From: UBA8337 sp965658615
Lineage (GTDB): Bacteria; Pseudomonadota; Alphaproteobacteria; RS24
NCBI GenBank assembly: GCA_965658615.1
Contig: CBFHSX010000064.1
Coordinates: 1 to 6,899 of the forward strand
Reading direction: 5' to 3'
Length of the DNA: 6,899 nt
Shown piece by piece: positions 1 through 5,999 of the stretch. A model generated the notes under the pieces. The model did not search any database. It was given only the letters and a program-made list of their open reading frames with translations, and was not told where the DNA came from. How positions within the stretch are numbered: the first letter of the stretch is position 1; every line of letters begins with the position of its first letter. Made by a program: the position numbers and the translations under genes.

Positions 1-1
1 G

Positions 2-319
2 AAAGCCGAAGCGATTGATCACGGCATGGAGCTGTATCACGAGGTCTGCACTTTCTGTCATGGCATCGCCGTCATCGGTGGCGCCGCCATTCCCGATCTG
101 CGGAAAATGAGCGAGCAAACGCATCGCATGTTCAAGGAAATTGTGCTGGAAGGCGTGCTGGCCGATCGCGGCATGTCAAGTTTTGCCGACCGTTTGAGCG
201 AAAAGGACGTTGATGATATCTACACCTTCATCGTCGCGCGCAGCTGGCAGGATTATGAAGTGCAGGAAAATGCCAAAAAGGCGGCCGGCGACAAAACCGG
301 TGCCCTGCGCGCCAAATAG
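2..319 (+). CDS. PQQ-dependent alcohol dehydrogenase, C-terminal cytochrome c domain (5' partial)
   Basis: The reading frame is open from the left edge, so only about the last 105 residues of a larger protein are present. The visible part is a class I cytochrome c domain. The heme-attachment motif CTFCH lies at 47-61, with His as one axial ligand. About 40 residues later GMSSFADRLSEKDVDDIYTF holds the probable axial Met (173-175), in the position of the GMxSF...LS..D...I motif that closes type II quinohemoprotein alcohol dehydrogenases. Those are soluble periplasmic enzymes that oxidise alcohols with PQQ and pass electrons through their own heme to a cytochrome or quinone. The ATG at 26 is internal, because the domain's first helix begins upstream of it. 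The PQQ beta-propeller is outside the window, so substrate cannot be judged. A stand-alone cytochrome c, or the cytochrome domain of another membrane dehydrogenase, is the main alternative. A strong terminator follows directly. Confidence 0.82.
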   Translation, partial: KAEAIDHGMELYHEVCTFCHGIAVIGGAAIPDLRKMSEQTHRMFKEIVLEGVLADRGMSSFADRLSEKDVDDIYTFIVARSWQDYEVQENAKKAAGDKTGALRAK

Positions 320-340
320 GCCACAAAGCGTTGCAATCAT

Positions 341-372
341 AAAGGGCGGCCCCGCAAGGTGCCGCCCTTTTT
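341..372 (+). terminator. Intrinsic terminator after the PQQ dehydrogenase
   Basis: A perfect 10-bp stem (AAAGGGCGGC at 341-350 with GCCGCCCTTT at 361-370) closes a 10-base loop, and the run of five T ends at 372. It begins 21 bases after the dehydrogenase stop codon and separates that transcript from the DUF1640 gene, which has its own promoter. Confidence 0.9.
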
Positions 373-420
373 CATGGGCCGAGCCTGCAATTTGCGCAAC
401 AGGTGCCGCTTGCGAAAGAT

Positions 421-450
421 TTGACAAGTGGCGCAATTGCCGCCTAGCTT
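421..450 (+). promoter_or_regulatory. Probable housekeeping promoter of the DUF1640 gene
   Basis: A perfect -35 hexamer TTGACA (421-426) is followed after 18 bases by TAGCTT (445-450); with 17 bases the -10 reads CTAGCT. The -35 is a full consensus match and the -10 is weak, which is common in alphaproteobacteria. The predicted RNA start near 456-458 would leave a leader of about 28 bases before the ATG at 485. It lies just downstream of a terminator, which fits a new transcription unit. An ATG at 428, in frame with the gene, lies inside this promoter and is therefore unlikely to be the start. Confidence 0.6.
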
Positions 451-484
451 GTCTGCAATAAGAATAAAACAGGCGCAATCGGAT

Positions 485-826
485 ATGAGCGAAACGATTC
501 ATTTTGACACGCATAAATTCGTCAAACGCATGACGAAAGCCGGTATGGCCGAGGAAACCGCCGAAGCGCTGGCGGATGAGCAAATGCAACTTATTCAGGG
601 TGAGCTTGCGACCAAGCAGGATTTGGCAAAGGTGCAGCATGAAATCGAAAAATTGCGCGCTGATGTGAGCCGCGATATCGAAAAGTTACGTGCTGATGTG
701 AGCCGCGATATTGAGACGTTACGTGCTGAAATCGCAGAAAGTAAGGTCGACATTCTGAAATGGATGTTCGCCGCCATGGTGGCGCAGACCGGCGTGATCG
801 TCACGCTGTTGAAAATACCGTTCTAG
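485..826 (+). CDS. DUF1640-type coiled-coil protein with C-terminal membrane anchor
   Basis: A 113-residue protein. The N-terminal segment (FDTHKFVKRMTKAGMAEETA, residues 6-25) is the alpha-helical opening seen in DUF1640 proteins, the bacterial relatives of mitochondrial CCDC90/MCUR1. A long charged coiled coil follows (about residues 35-86), containing an 11-residue repeat of the type IEKLRADVSRD, present twice plus a third partial copy. The protein ends in one hydrophobic helix (about 90-110, KWMFAAMVAQTGVIVTLL), so it is probably a tail-anchored inner-membrane protein with its coil in the cytoplasm. The family is thought to oligomerise through the coil; its bacterial function is not established. 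The ATG at 485 is preferred over the in-frame ATG at 428 because the latter lies within the probable promoter and adds residues unlike the family. No strong ribosome binding site precedes it. Its stop is only 7 bases from the end of the converging motor-like operon. Confidence 0.8.
   Translation: MSETIHFDTHKFVKRMTKAGMAEETAEALADEQMQLIQGELATKQDLAKVQHEIEKLRADVSRDIEKLRADVSRDIETLRAEIAESKVDILKWMFAAMVAQTGVIVTLLKIPF
644..733 (+). repeat. 33-bp in-frame tandem repeat (2.7 copies)
   Basis: Unit 1 is 644-676, unit 2 is 677-709 and a partial third unit is 710-733. Units 1 and 2 differ at three positions and all three are synonymous (AAA/AAG, TTG/TTA, CGC/CGT), so both encode IEKLRADVSRD. The third copy has diverged to IETLRAEI. 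Each unit adds 11 residues, one hendecad, so gain or loss of a unit lengthens or shortens the coiled coil without breaking its register. Confidence 0.9.
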
Positions 827-833
827 ACGGCGT

Positions 834-1394
834 TCAATCCTGCGCCGCCTTTGGTGGCAGGTCGGGCGCGACAAGCTCGCGGAAATCGAGCTTCAGATTT
901 TCCTCTTCGCTTTTGGAATCGGGGCGGCTTTTTTGGCCGTCTCTTTTTTGCGTCTCATCGACATCGTCAGGTGTGGCGGCTTTATAGTTCAGGCGCGCCT
1001 CGATTTGTTTGCCGCCTTCTTTTTGCTTCAGCGCCTCATCGACTTGTTCGGCAAGCTCCGGCGTGAAAGGCAGGCGATAGAGGCGTGGCTGCCCGACGGC
1101 AACGCCGCCGCGCGCCAGTTTCTGTCCGAGAATATAAATCGCGCCGTCAGTGCGCCGCGCCTTATCTGGCTCTTCAACCACCGCCCAATGCAGCTTGAAC
1201 GGGTTAGGCGGCTCTTGCGCGATGGCCCAGCCACGCAGGTTTTGTGCGCCGTGATAGGCGCCGATATAAAACAGGCTGACCAGCACAATGGCGGCGATTT
1301 TAATCTCGCGTCGCCACGGGCTGTTGAGATTTAGATTTAGCACCAGCGCGGCCAGCGCGGCATAGGAGAGGCCCAAAATAAGCGGTATGGTCAT
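834..1394 (-). CDS. Two-helix membrane protein of unknown family, third gene of the motor-like operon
   Basis: A 186-residue protein I cannot assign to a named family. Two hydrophobic helices lie at the N-terminus (about residues 3-20 and 31-49), forming a short hairpin. A soluble region follows with blocks that look conserved: PNPFKLHWAVVEEPDK (63-78), GAIYILGQ (84-91) and QPRLYRLPFTPELAEQVDEA (102-121). The tail (about 138-186) is highly charged, looks disordered and contains DDVDETQKRD and KSEEENLK. If the hairpin is the only membrane part, both ends face the same side of the membrane. Its ATG shares one base with the stop of the upstream gene (TAATG), so it is translationally coupled to the ExbD/MotB-like gene and presumably works with the channel pair, perhaps as an accessory or coupling subunit. 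That role is inferred from context only. No terminator follows its stop. Confidence 0.75.
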   Translation of the reverse strand: MTIPLILGLSYAALAALVLNLNLNSPWRREIKIAAIVLVSLFYIGAYHGAQNLRGWAIAQEPPNPFKLHWAVVEEPDKARRTDGAIYILGQKLARGGVAVGQPRLYRLPFTPELAEQVDEALKQKEGGKQIEARLNYKAATPDDVDETQKRDGQKSRPDSKSEEENLKLDFRELVAPDLPPKAAQD

Positions 1395-2026
1395 TATTTT
1401 GCGTCTCCGGTCTTGTCGCGTTCGGTGGCGCGAATGAGCAGCTTATTGCGGCTGGCCATTTCCAACACCTCGCCGGTGGCGTCCATGCGAATGCGCACGG
1501 CCGTTTGCTCGTCACCGGCGCCGGTCAATTCGCTCGTACCGGCGAAAATCACTTTGACTTGCGGGTTGAGCTTTTCGACTTTTACTTTCACCGGCACGGG
1601 GCGCCCGGTCTGCGCTTTATAATGCAGCAGATTGACGACATATTCCCCCGCCGCAATGCCGCGAATGGTGACGGTTTCCTGATTGAGCGGGTTCTCGATT
1701 TTTTCGCCTGCCACGGTGATGCTGTCACCCAGCCAGCCCCGATCATCGCGGTCTAGATGCATCAGACCGGCTTCGCGCGCATCAAACCAGACCAGATTGC
1801 CCTCGCCATCCTCGACAATCAGATCAATGTCATCCTCATGCCCGTCGGGCCATGTGGCAGTGATCATGAACTCGGCTTTCGGGTTAATCTTGCCATCCGT
1901 TACCTCCGGGCGAATGAGGATAAATGCCACGGAGAACATGAAAGCAAAGCCCAATAGCGCATTGAACAGTATGTCAGTAAAGGCATTCTGGTCTTCGGCC
2001 GGGGCGAAAAGCTTTTCACCAATCAT
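1394..2026 (-). CDS. ExbD/MotB-like single-helix protein with periplasmic beta-sandwich-like domain
   Basis: A 210-residue protein with a short cytoplasmic N-terminus, one transmembrane helix (about 17-38) and a long periplasmic part. An Asp (D18) sits at the cytoplasmic start of the helix in the context FTDILFNALLGFAF, matching the proton-carrying Asp of ExbD, TolR and MotB. The periplasmic region does not read as a usual ExbD/TolR domain or an OmpA peptidoglycan domain. It contains DDIDLIVEDGEGNLVWF (65-81), LDRDDRG (91-97), ETVTIRGIAAGEYVVNLLHY (117-136) and PVPVKVKVEKLNP (143-155), a pattern that resembles DUF2135/YfaP-type beta-sandwich domains. That domain call is an inference from motif order. 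Its start overlaps the stop of the channel gene (ATGA, 4 bases) and its stop overlaps the next start (TAATG). Together with the upstream protein it probably forms an ion-driven stator-like complex. Confidence 0.75.
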   Translation of the reverse strand: MIGEKLFAPAEDQNAFTDILFNALLGFAFMFSVAFILIRPEVTDGKINPKAEFMITATWPDGHEDDIDLIVEDGEGNLVWFDAREAGLMHLDRDDRGWLGDSITVAGEKIENPLNQETVTIRGIAAGEYVVNLLHYKAQTGRPVPVKVKVEKLNPQVKVIFAGTSELTGAGDEQTAVRIRMDATGEVLEMASRNKLLIRATERDKTGDAK

Positions 2027-2571
2027 GCTTGCGGGCTTTCATGGCCATTGAGCAGCAGCGTTTGCATCGCATCGGCGAGAAATTGAAACTGAAAGCGCAG
2101 CACAATATTGACGATTAGTCCGGTCAGTGTTGTGTAGAGTGCGACCGCCATGCCGCCCGACATTTGCCCCAATGCCGCTTGCAGGCTGGCAGCGTCGAAG
2201 CTGGCCAGGCTGGCGATGGGCGAGAGCATAAGGATAAAACCGATAATCGTGCCCAATAGGCCGATCTTCAGCACGCTATCGGCGGCAAACCAGCCATGAT
2301 TGAGCCACCGCGCCATCGTGGCCTCGCGCGTCTCATTGGCCGCTTCAGGGGCGTCCTCTTGGCCTTGCACCCAGCGTAGCAGATAAAGCCAGCGCGCGCT
2401 CATGGCGATCCAAATGGCGATAATCAGCCATGACAGGCGGCTTTTATCGCCCTCCAGCAATATGCCCATCAGGCCGCGCTCATAAAGCAGGTAAGCGCCG
2501 AATAATATCAGCCCGAGCAAAATCAGACCTTGCGGCAGTGCTTTACCTTGTGCATGTGGCGATGATTGCAT
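2023..2571 (-). CDS. MotA/TolQ/ExbB-family proton-channel protein
   Basis: A 182-residue inner-membrane protein with four predicted helices (about 13-31, 46-68, 97-118 and 137-160). The last two carry the family's channel signature: GLLGTIIGFILMLSP (104-118) and GGMAVALYTTLTGLIVNIVL (139-158), with the small and Thr residues that line the pore in ExbB and TolQ. The cytoplasmic loop between helices 2 and 3 is short (about 28 residues) and the C-terminal tail is also short, so it lacks the large cytoplasmic domain of MotA and the long tail of ZorA. Known members assemble as pentamers around two ExbD/MotB-type subunits and turn ion flow into movement. The start at 2571 is preferred over an in-frame ATG at 2679 because GGGAGAG lies at the right distance upstream and a good promoter lies inside the longer version. 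It is the first gene of a three-gene coupled operon. Confidence 0.85.
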   Translation of the reverse strand: MQSSPHAQGKALPQGLILLGLILFGAYLLYERGLMGILLEGDKSRLSWLIIAIWIAMSARWLYLLRWVQGQEDAPEAANETREATMARWLNHGWFAADSVLKIGLLGTIIGFILMLSPIASLASFDAASLQAALGQMSGGMAVALYTTLTGLIVNIVLRFQFQFLADAMQTLLLNGHESPQA

Positions 2572-2594
2572 CTTGTCTCTCCCATTTGTCAGCG

Positions 2595-2623
2595 AGTTTA
2601 GGCGGCTGCCCGTGTTCTGTCGA
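2595..2623 (-). promoter_or_regulatory. Probable promoter of the motor-like operon
   Basis: On the minus strand TCGACA (2618-2623, five of six to TTGACA) is followed after exactly 17 bases by TAAACT (2595-2600, four of six to TATAAT). Transcription would begin near 2588, giving a leader of about 17 bases before the ATG at 2571 and placing the GGGAGAG ribosome binding site within it. This supports the shorter start of the channel gene. Confidence 0.6.
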
Positions 2624-2708
2624 GAGGCGGATTTTTGCCGCATGGCGCGTTTAACATCTTGCCATGCCGTGTCGAACATGGTGCTGTTTTACTTCGGGAG
2701 ACAATTGT

Positions 2709-4094
2709 ATGAGTGCTGCACAATTCGAAGAAAATCTGACGACCGCCCGGAGTATTAGCCGTAAAGAGCTGCTGTTTTACGCGATGCCGCCGGTAGGCGG
2801 CGGCTATATGTTCTGTCTTGTAACGCTCTATACGATGAAATTCGCCACGGATGTGCTGCTGATTGCGCCGGCGCTGATGGGTTTGATTTACGGCATTTCG
2901 CGCTTTTGGGATGCGATTTCAGACCCGCTGGTCGGCTATTTATCGGATAAGACCAAGACCCGCTTCGGGCGGCGTCGGCCTTGGTTGTTCGGCGCTATTT
3001 TGCCGACCGCTTTGACTTTTTGGATGCTGTCCGCCCCGCCGCAAGATCTGTCCTATACCATGCTGGTGGTCTGGATGGGCGTCGCCATTATCGGGTTTTT
3101 CTCGGCCCAGACCATGTTCATTGTGCCGCATATGTCGCTGGGGGCCGAACTGACTGATGATTATCACGAGCGCACGAAAATTTTTGCCGCCCGCCATGCC
3201 GGTTGGATCGCCGGTTATATTTCGGCACTGGGCACGATGTATTTGCTGATTATCGCCGAGCAAGAAAGCGAGGCGGCGGTGCGAGCGCTGTCGGCTGAGC
3301 AATCCTTTTATGCGGCGGTTTTTGCCGGCATTTGCTTGCTTATCTGCGTTGTGGGCTTGCGCGAGCGGCCTGAATTTATGGATAAAGCGCCGGAAAAGCC
3401 GTGGGAAGCGGCGCGTGATATTTGGCAGAACAGTCATGCACGGCTGCTGCTTATCGTCATTTTTATCGAAAATCTGGGCGGCGCGACCATCACCATTATG
3501 ACGCTTTATGTGGCCCAATATGTGATGAAGGCGGCGCATTTGGCACCGCTTTTCATTCTTTCCTATATGGTCTTTTCTTTCGCCCTGACGCCCATATGGA
3601 CGCCGATTGCCAAGCGTGTTGGCAAAAAGCGGCTTTGGCTGGCCTCCATGTTGGTGACGAGTTTTGCTTTTGGCGGCATGATTTTTCTGGTGCCCGGCAT
3701 GGAAGTTGAACTGATTATGTTGGCCGGTTTGGCCGGGGCGGCAGGCTCTTGCGGCGGCACAATCAACCCGTCGATCAAATCCGATATTATCGATGTCGAT
3801 GAACACCAGACCGGCGAGCGCAAGGAAGGCGCTTATTTCGCGGCTTGGTATTTCGTTTCCAAATCGGCCTATGGCGTGATGTTGACCGTGACCGGCTTTG
3901 TTTTGTCCATTGCCGGTTTTGTGCCCAATGTCGAGCAAACCGATACGGTTGTCTGGACCTTTAAGGGCTTATATGCCGGCGTGCCTTTCGTCGCCTATAT
4001 AATCGGTGCCATCTTGTTCACACGCTTCAATTTCGACGAAAATGAACACCGCAAAATCATCGCCGAATTGGAAGCGGCGCGGGCGAATAAATAA
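2709..4094 (+). CDS. GPH-family (MelB-like) cation symporter, MFS superfamily
   Basis: A 461-residue inner-membrane transporter with about twelve hydrophobic helices, the usual length for the glycoside-pentoside-hexuronide:cation symporter family. The helix 2 to loop 2-3 signature is clear: WDAISDPLVGYLSD (67-80) followed by KTKTRFGRRRPW (81-92). Asp 68 and Asp 72 are four residues apart, as are the cation-binding Asp55 and Asp59 of MelB, so coupling to sodium or protons is likely. Family members import sugars or glycosides, but many homologues in alphaproteobacteria have no known substrate and none can be assigned here. The start at 2709 has GGGAG eight bases upstream; an in-frame ATG at 2664 has no such site. 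It diverges from the motor-like operon across 137 bases and converges on the amidohydrolase with 46 bases between stop codons, where I see no convincing terminator. A promoter in the plus direction was not confidently found. Confidence 0.88.
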   Translation: MSAAQFEENLTTARSISRKELLFYAMPPVGGGYMFCLVTLYTMKFATDVLLIAPALMGLIYGISRFWDAISDPLVGYLSDKTKTRFGRRRPWLFGAILPTALTFWMLSAPPQDLSYTMLVVWMGVAIIGFFSAQTMFIVPHMSLGAELTDDYHERTKIFAARHAGWIAGYISALGTMYLLIIAEQESEAAVRALSAEQSFYAAVFAGICLLICVVGLRERPEFMDKAPEKPWEAARDIWQNSHARLLLIVIFIENLGGATITIMTLYVAQYVMKAAHLAPLFILSYMVFSFALTPIWTPIAKRVGKKRLWLASMLVTSFAFGGMIFLVPGMEVELIMLAGLAGAAGSCGGTINPSIKSDIIDVDEHQTGERKEGAYFAAWYFVSKSAYGVMLTVTGFVLSIAGFVPNVEQTDTVVWTFKGLYAGVPFVAYIIGAILFTRFNFDENEHRKIIAELEAARANK

Positions 4095-4140
4095 TTCTGT
4101 CGCCGTGCCTTGCGCGTGGGCTGACGCTCCCGAAAGCTGA

Positions 4141-5925
4141 TTACTCAGCCGCCAGACGTTCCGTATCGCTTGCACTTTGCGGGCCGCGTACCAATTTGCC
4201 GGGCATTTTGCCGGTCGGTTCCCCATCCTCATAGGTCACCACGCCGGAGACAATCGTATAGCGATAGCCGTCAATCTTCTGGATCAGACGACGCCCACCG
4301 GCCGGCAGGTCATAAACCATTTCCGGTTCGCCCAATTGCAACGCCTCGAAATCGATGACATTGATATCGGCTTTCATGCCGGGCACTAATGTGCCGCGAT
4401 CATGCAGACCGTAAAGCGCGGCCGTGTCGGCGGTTTGCGCTTTCACCGCGTCGGCCAAACCGAAGCGTGCACCGCGGGCGCGGTCGCGCACCCAATGGCT
4501 CAGCAAATAGGTCGGGAAGCTTGCATCGGTGATGACGCCGCAATGCGCGCCGCCATCCGACAGGCTCAGCACCGTATTGTCGGATTGGAACATCTCGTAA
4601 ATATGGTCGTAATTCTGATTGGCGTAATTCAGCAGCGGCAGGAACACATAGCCGGTGCCGTCATTTTCCATCAGCATGTCATAGACCACTTCCGGCGCGC
4701 TTTTGCCCTCGGTTTTGGCGATCGCTGCAATGCTGTCTTCCGGTCGCGGCTCATAATCCGGCACGCCGTCTTTGATCAGCCTGAACATATTGTCAAAACC
4801 CAGTGTGATGAGCGCGCCAATGCCATTGCCGCTCGGCAGGCCGTCGCCATCATGCTCGGCTTGGTCTTGCATGAAATGGGGACGGCCATTAATCAGCGCG
4901 TCGCGCGTTTCCGGTTGGCGCAATTTGGCAAGGCGCTCTTCGCGCGGAAGACCTTCCAGCGCTTGATATTCCGGGTGCAGCGAGAACGGATGCACCGTGC
5001 TTTCCCAGCCCAGAATAAGCCCCGGTGCGCGCAGCGCCATTTGCGCTTTGATATTGGCCCCATCAGCCACCGCATCTTCGGTCATTTGCAAAAGTGTGCG
5101 CCAGCTATCCTTGTCCATCGGGTTTTGCAGCAGTGCATAGGTGACAGGCAGGCCCGTCTTTTTTGACATTTCGGCCATCCAGCCAAATTCTTTCTCGGCC
5201 GGGTTCAAATCCGACGCCATTTCAAACACGCCATGGCCGCCGCGTTGCAGGCCATCGGCAATGCCCAAAAGCTCGTCCTTATTGGCAAATGTGCCGGGCA
5301 CGGGCTCGCCATCTTTCGACAGATGCAACATGGTGCGCGAGGTCGAAAAGCCGAGTGCCCCGGCCTTGATGCCGTCTTCAACAATATCTGCCATTTCGGC
5401 AATATCTTGCGGTGTTGCGGCTTCATTATCGGCACCGCGTTGGCCCATCACATAAGCGCGCACAGCGCCATGCGGAATTTGCGTGGCGATGTCGAGCGCA
5501 CGTGGCAGCTTGTCCAGCGCATCGAGATATTCGGGGAAGGTCTCCCATTGCCAGTCAATCCCCTCGGCCAGAGCGGCCCCCGGAATATCTTCCACACCCT
5601 CCATCAGATTGATCAGCCAGTCATGCTTATCGGCTTTGGCGGGCGCAAAGCCGACACCGCAATTGCCCATCACGGCGGTGGTGACGCCATTCCAGCCTGA
5701 TGGGCTGAGATAAGGGTCCCAAGTCACTTGTCCGTCATAATGCGTATGGATATCGACCCAGCCCGGCGTGACCAAATCACCCTTAGCGTCAATCTCGGTT
5801 TTGCCTTTTTCTTCAATCACGCCGATCTTGGCAATGATGCCGTCTTTCACGGCAATGTCGGTCATGCGCGCTTCGGCGCCCGTGCCGTCGACCAAATTTG
5901 CGTTACGAATAACCAGATCAAACAT
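4141..5925 (-). CDS. Amidohydrolase related to N-acyl-D-amino-acid deacylase (COG3653-like)
   Basis: A 594-residue cytoplasmic metal-dependent hydrolase with no signal peptide. The N-terminal beta domain (MFDLVIRNANLVDGTG...) leads into a TIM barrel with the metal motif HTHYDG (60-65) and GNCGVGFAP (87-95). Cys 89 is 29 residues after His 60, the same spacing as His67 to Cys96 in the Alcaligenes D-aminoacylase. LSDGGAHCG (455-463) supplies the C-terminal Asp, and the ending (GTLVPGMKADINVIDF, 511-526) is the usual amidohydrolase closing segment. It is longer than D-aminoacylase (about 480 residues), and the two central metal histidines expected in the TH.R and SHHK strands are not evident: the corresponding strands read GVFEMASD and PVTYALLQ. 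It is therefore best called an amidohydrolase of unknown substrate. The ATG at 5925 has GGGAGA five bases upstream. It converges with the GPH transporter and diverges from the DUF1329 fragment. Confidence 0.88.
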   Translation of the reverse strand: MFDLVIRNANLVDGTGAEARMTDIAVKDGIIAKIGVIEEKGKTEIDAKGDLVTPGWVDIHTHYDGQVTWDPYLSPSGWNGVTTAVMGNCGVGFAPAKADKHDWLINLMEGVEDIPGAALAEGIDWQWETFPEYLDALDKLPRALDIATQIPHGAVRAYVMGQRGADNEAATPQDIAEMADIVEDGIKAGALGFSTSRTMLHLSKDGEPVPGTFANKDELLGIADGLQRGGHGVFEMASDLNPAEKEFGWMAEMSKKTGLPVTYALLQNPMDKDSWRTLLQMTEDAVADGANIKAQMALRAPGLILGWESTVHPFSLHPEYQALEGLPREERLAKLRQPETRDALINGRPHFMQDQAEHDGDGLPSGNGIGALITLGFDNMFRLIKDGVPDYEPRPEDSIAAIAKTEGKSAPEVVYDMLMENDGTGYVFLPLLNYANQNYDHIYEMFQSDNTVLSLSDGGAHCGVITDASFPTYLLSHWVRDRARGARFGLADAVKAQTADTAALYGLHDRGTLVPGMKADINVIDFEALQLGEPEMVYDLPAGGRRLIQKIDGYRYTIVSGVVTYEDGEPTGKMPGKLVRGPQSASDTERLAAE

Positions 5926-5936
5926 GCCTGTCTCCC

Positions 5937-5946
5937 TAAAGCTTTA
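5937..5946. promoter_or_regulatory. Palindrome TAAAGCTTTA in the amidohydrolase leader
   Basis: A perfect 10-bp palindrome directly upstream of the amidohydrolase ribosome binding site (complement of 5931-5936). It shares the AAAGCT core with the palindrome at 5965-5979, and their centres are about 30.5 bases apart, close to three helical turns. A regulator site is possible; so is chance. Confidence 0.35.
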
Positions 5947-5947
5947 T

Positions 5948-5976
5948 TTGCAGAAATCATGCACCAAAGCTAAGCT
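5948..5976 (+). promoter_or_regulatory. Weak candidate promoter for the DUF1329 fragment
   Basis: TTGCAG (5948-5953) is separated by 17 bases from TAAGCT (5971-5976). Both hexamers are poor matches and the -10 overlaps the palindrome at 5965-5979. On the other strand TTGCAC and CATGAT, also 17 bases apart (outer limits 5958 and 5986), could serve the amidohydrolase, with the palindrome lying in the spacer. Confidence 0.25.
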
Positions 5977-5979
5977 TTG
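5965..5979. promoter_or_regulatory. Palindrome CAAAGCTAAGCTTTG in the divergent intergenic region
   Basis: Two perfect 7-bp arms (5965-5971 and 5973-5979) flank one central base, and flanking GCAC/TGC extends the symmetry if one base is bulged. It lies in the 74-bp gap between the two divergent start codons, overlapping candidate promoter elements on both strands, as an operator would. There is no T-run, so a terminator is unlikely. Confidence 0.45.
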
Positions 5980-5999
5980 TGCAAATGGGAGAGCTTCGC

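Noticed and set aside
834..2571. Zorya-type anti-phage defence (ZorA/ZorB)
   Set aside because: The channel protein has no long cytoplasmic tail, the partner has no peptidoglycan-binding OmpA-like domain, and no ZorC/D/E-like gene is adjacent.
2572..2679. N-terminal extension of the channel protein to an ATG at 2679
   Set aside because: The 36 added residues are polar and basic with no family match, and the promoter hexamers for the operon lie inside them; the ATG at 2571 has a clear ribosome binding site.
2662..2681. Inverted repeat CCATG-N10-CATGG upstream of the transporter
   Set aside because: Five-base arms are expected by chance in a region of this size and no second copy is present.
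2701..2708. Palindrome ACAATTGT just before the transporter start
   Set aside because: At eight bases it is short, lies in the ribosome-binding spacer and has no partner site.
2940..3938. Long open frame of 332 codons on the minus strand
   Set aside because: It lies entirely inside the transporter gene, its composition is rich in His, Arg, Gln and Asn as expected for an antisense shadow, and it has no ribosome binding site or family motif.
4136..4149. Small hairpin GCTGA-TTAC-TCAGC between the transporter and amidohydrolase
   Set aside because: The stem is only 5 bp, spans the amidohydrolase stop codon and has no T-run on either side, so it is not a credible terminator.
4402..5166. Open frame of 254 codons on the plus strand
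   Set aside because: It is the complement of the well-supported amidohydrolase, with no recognisable domain and no upstream signals.
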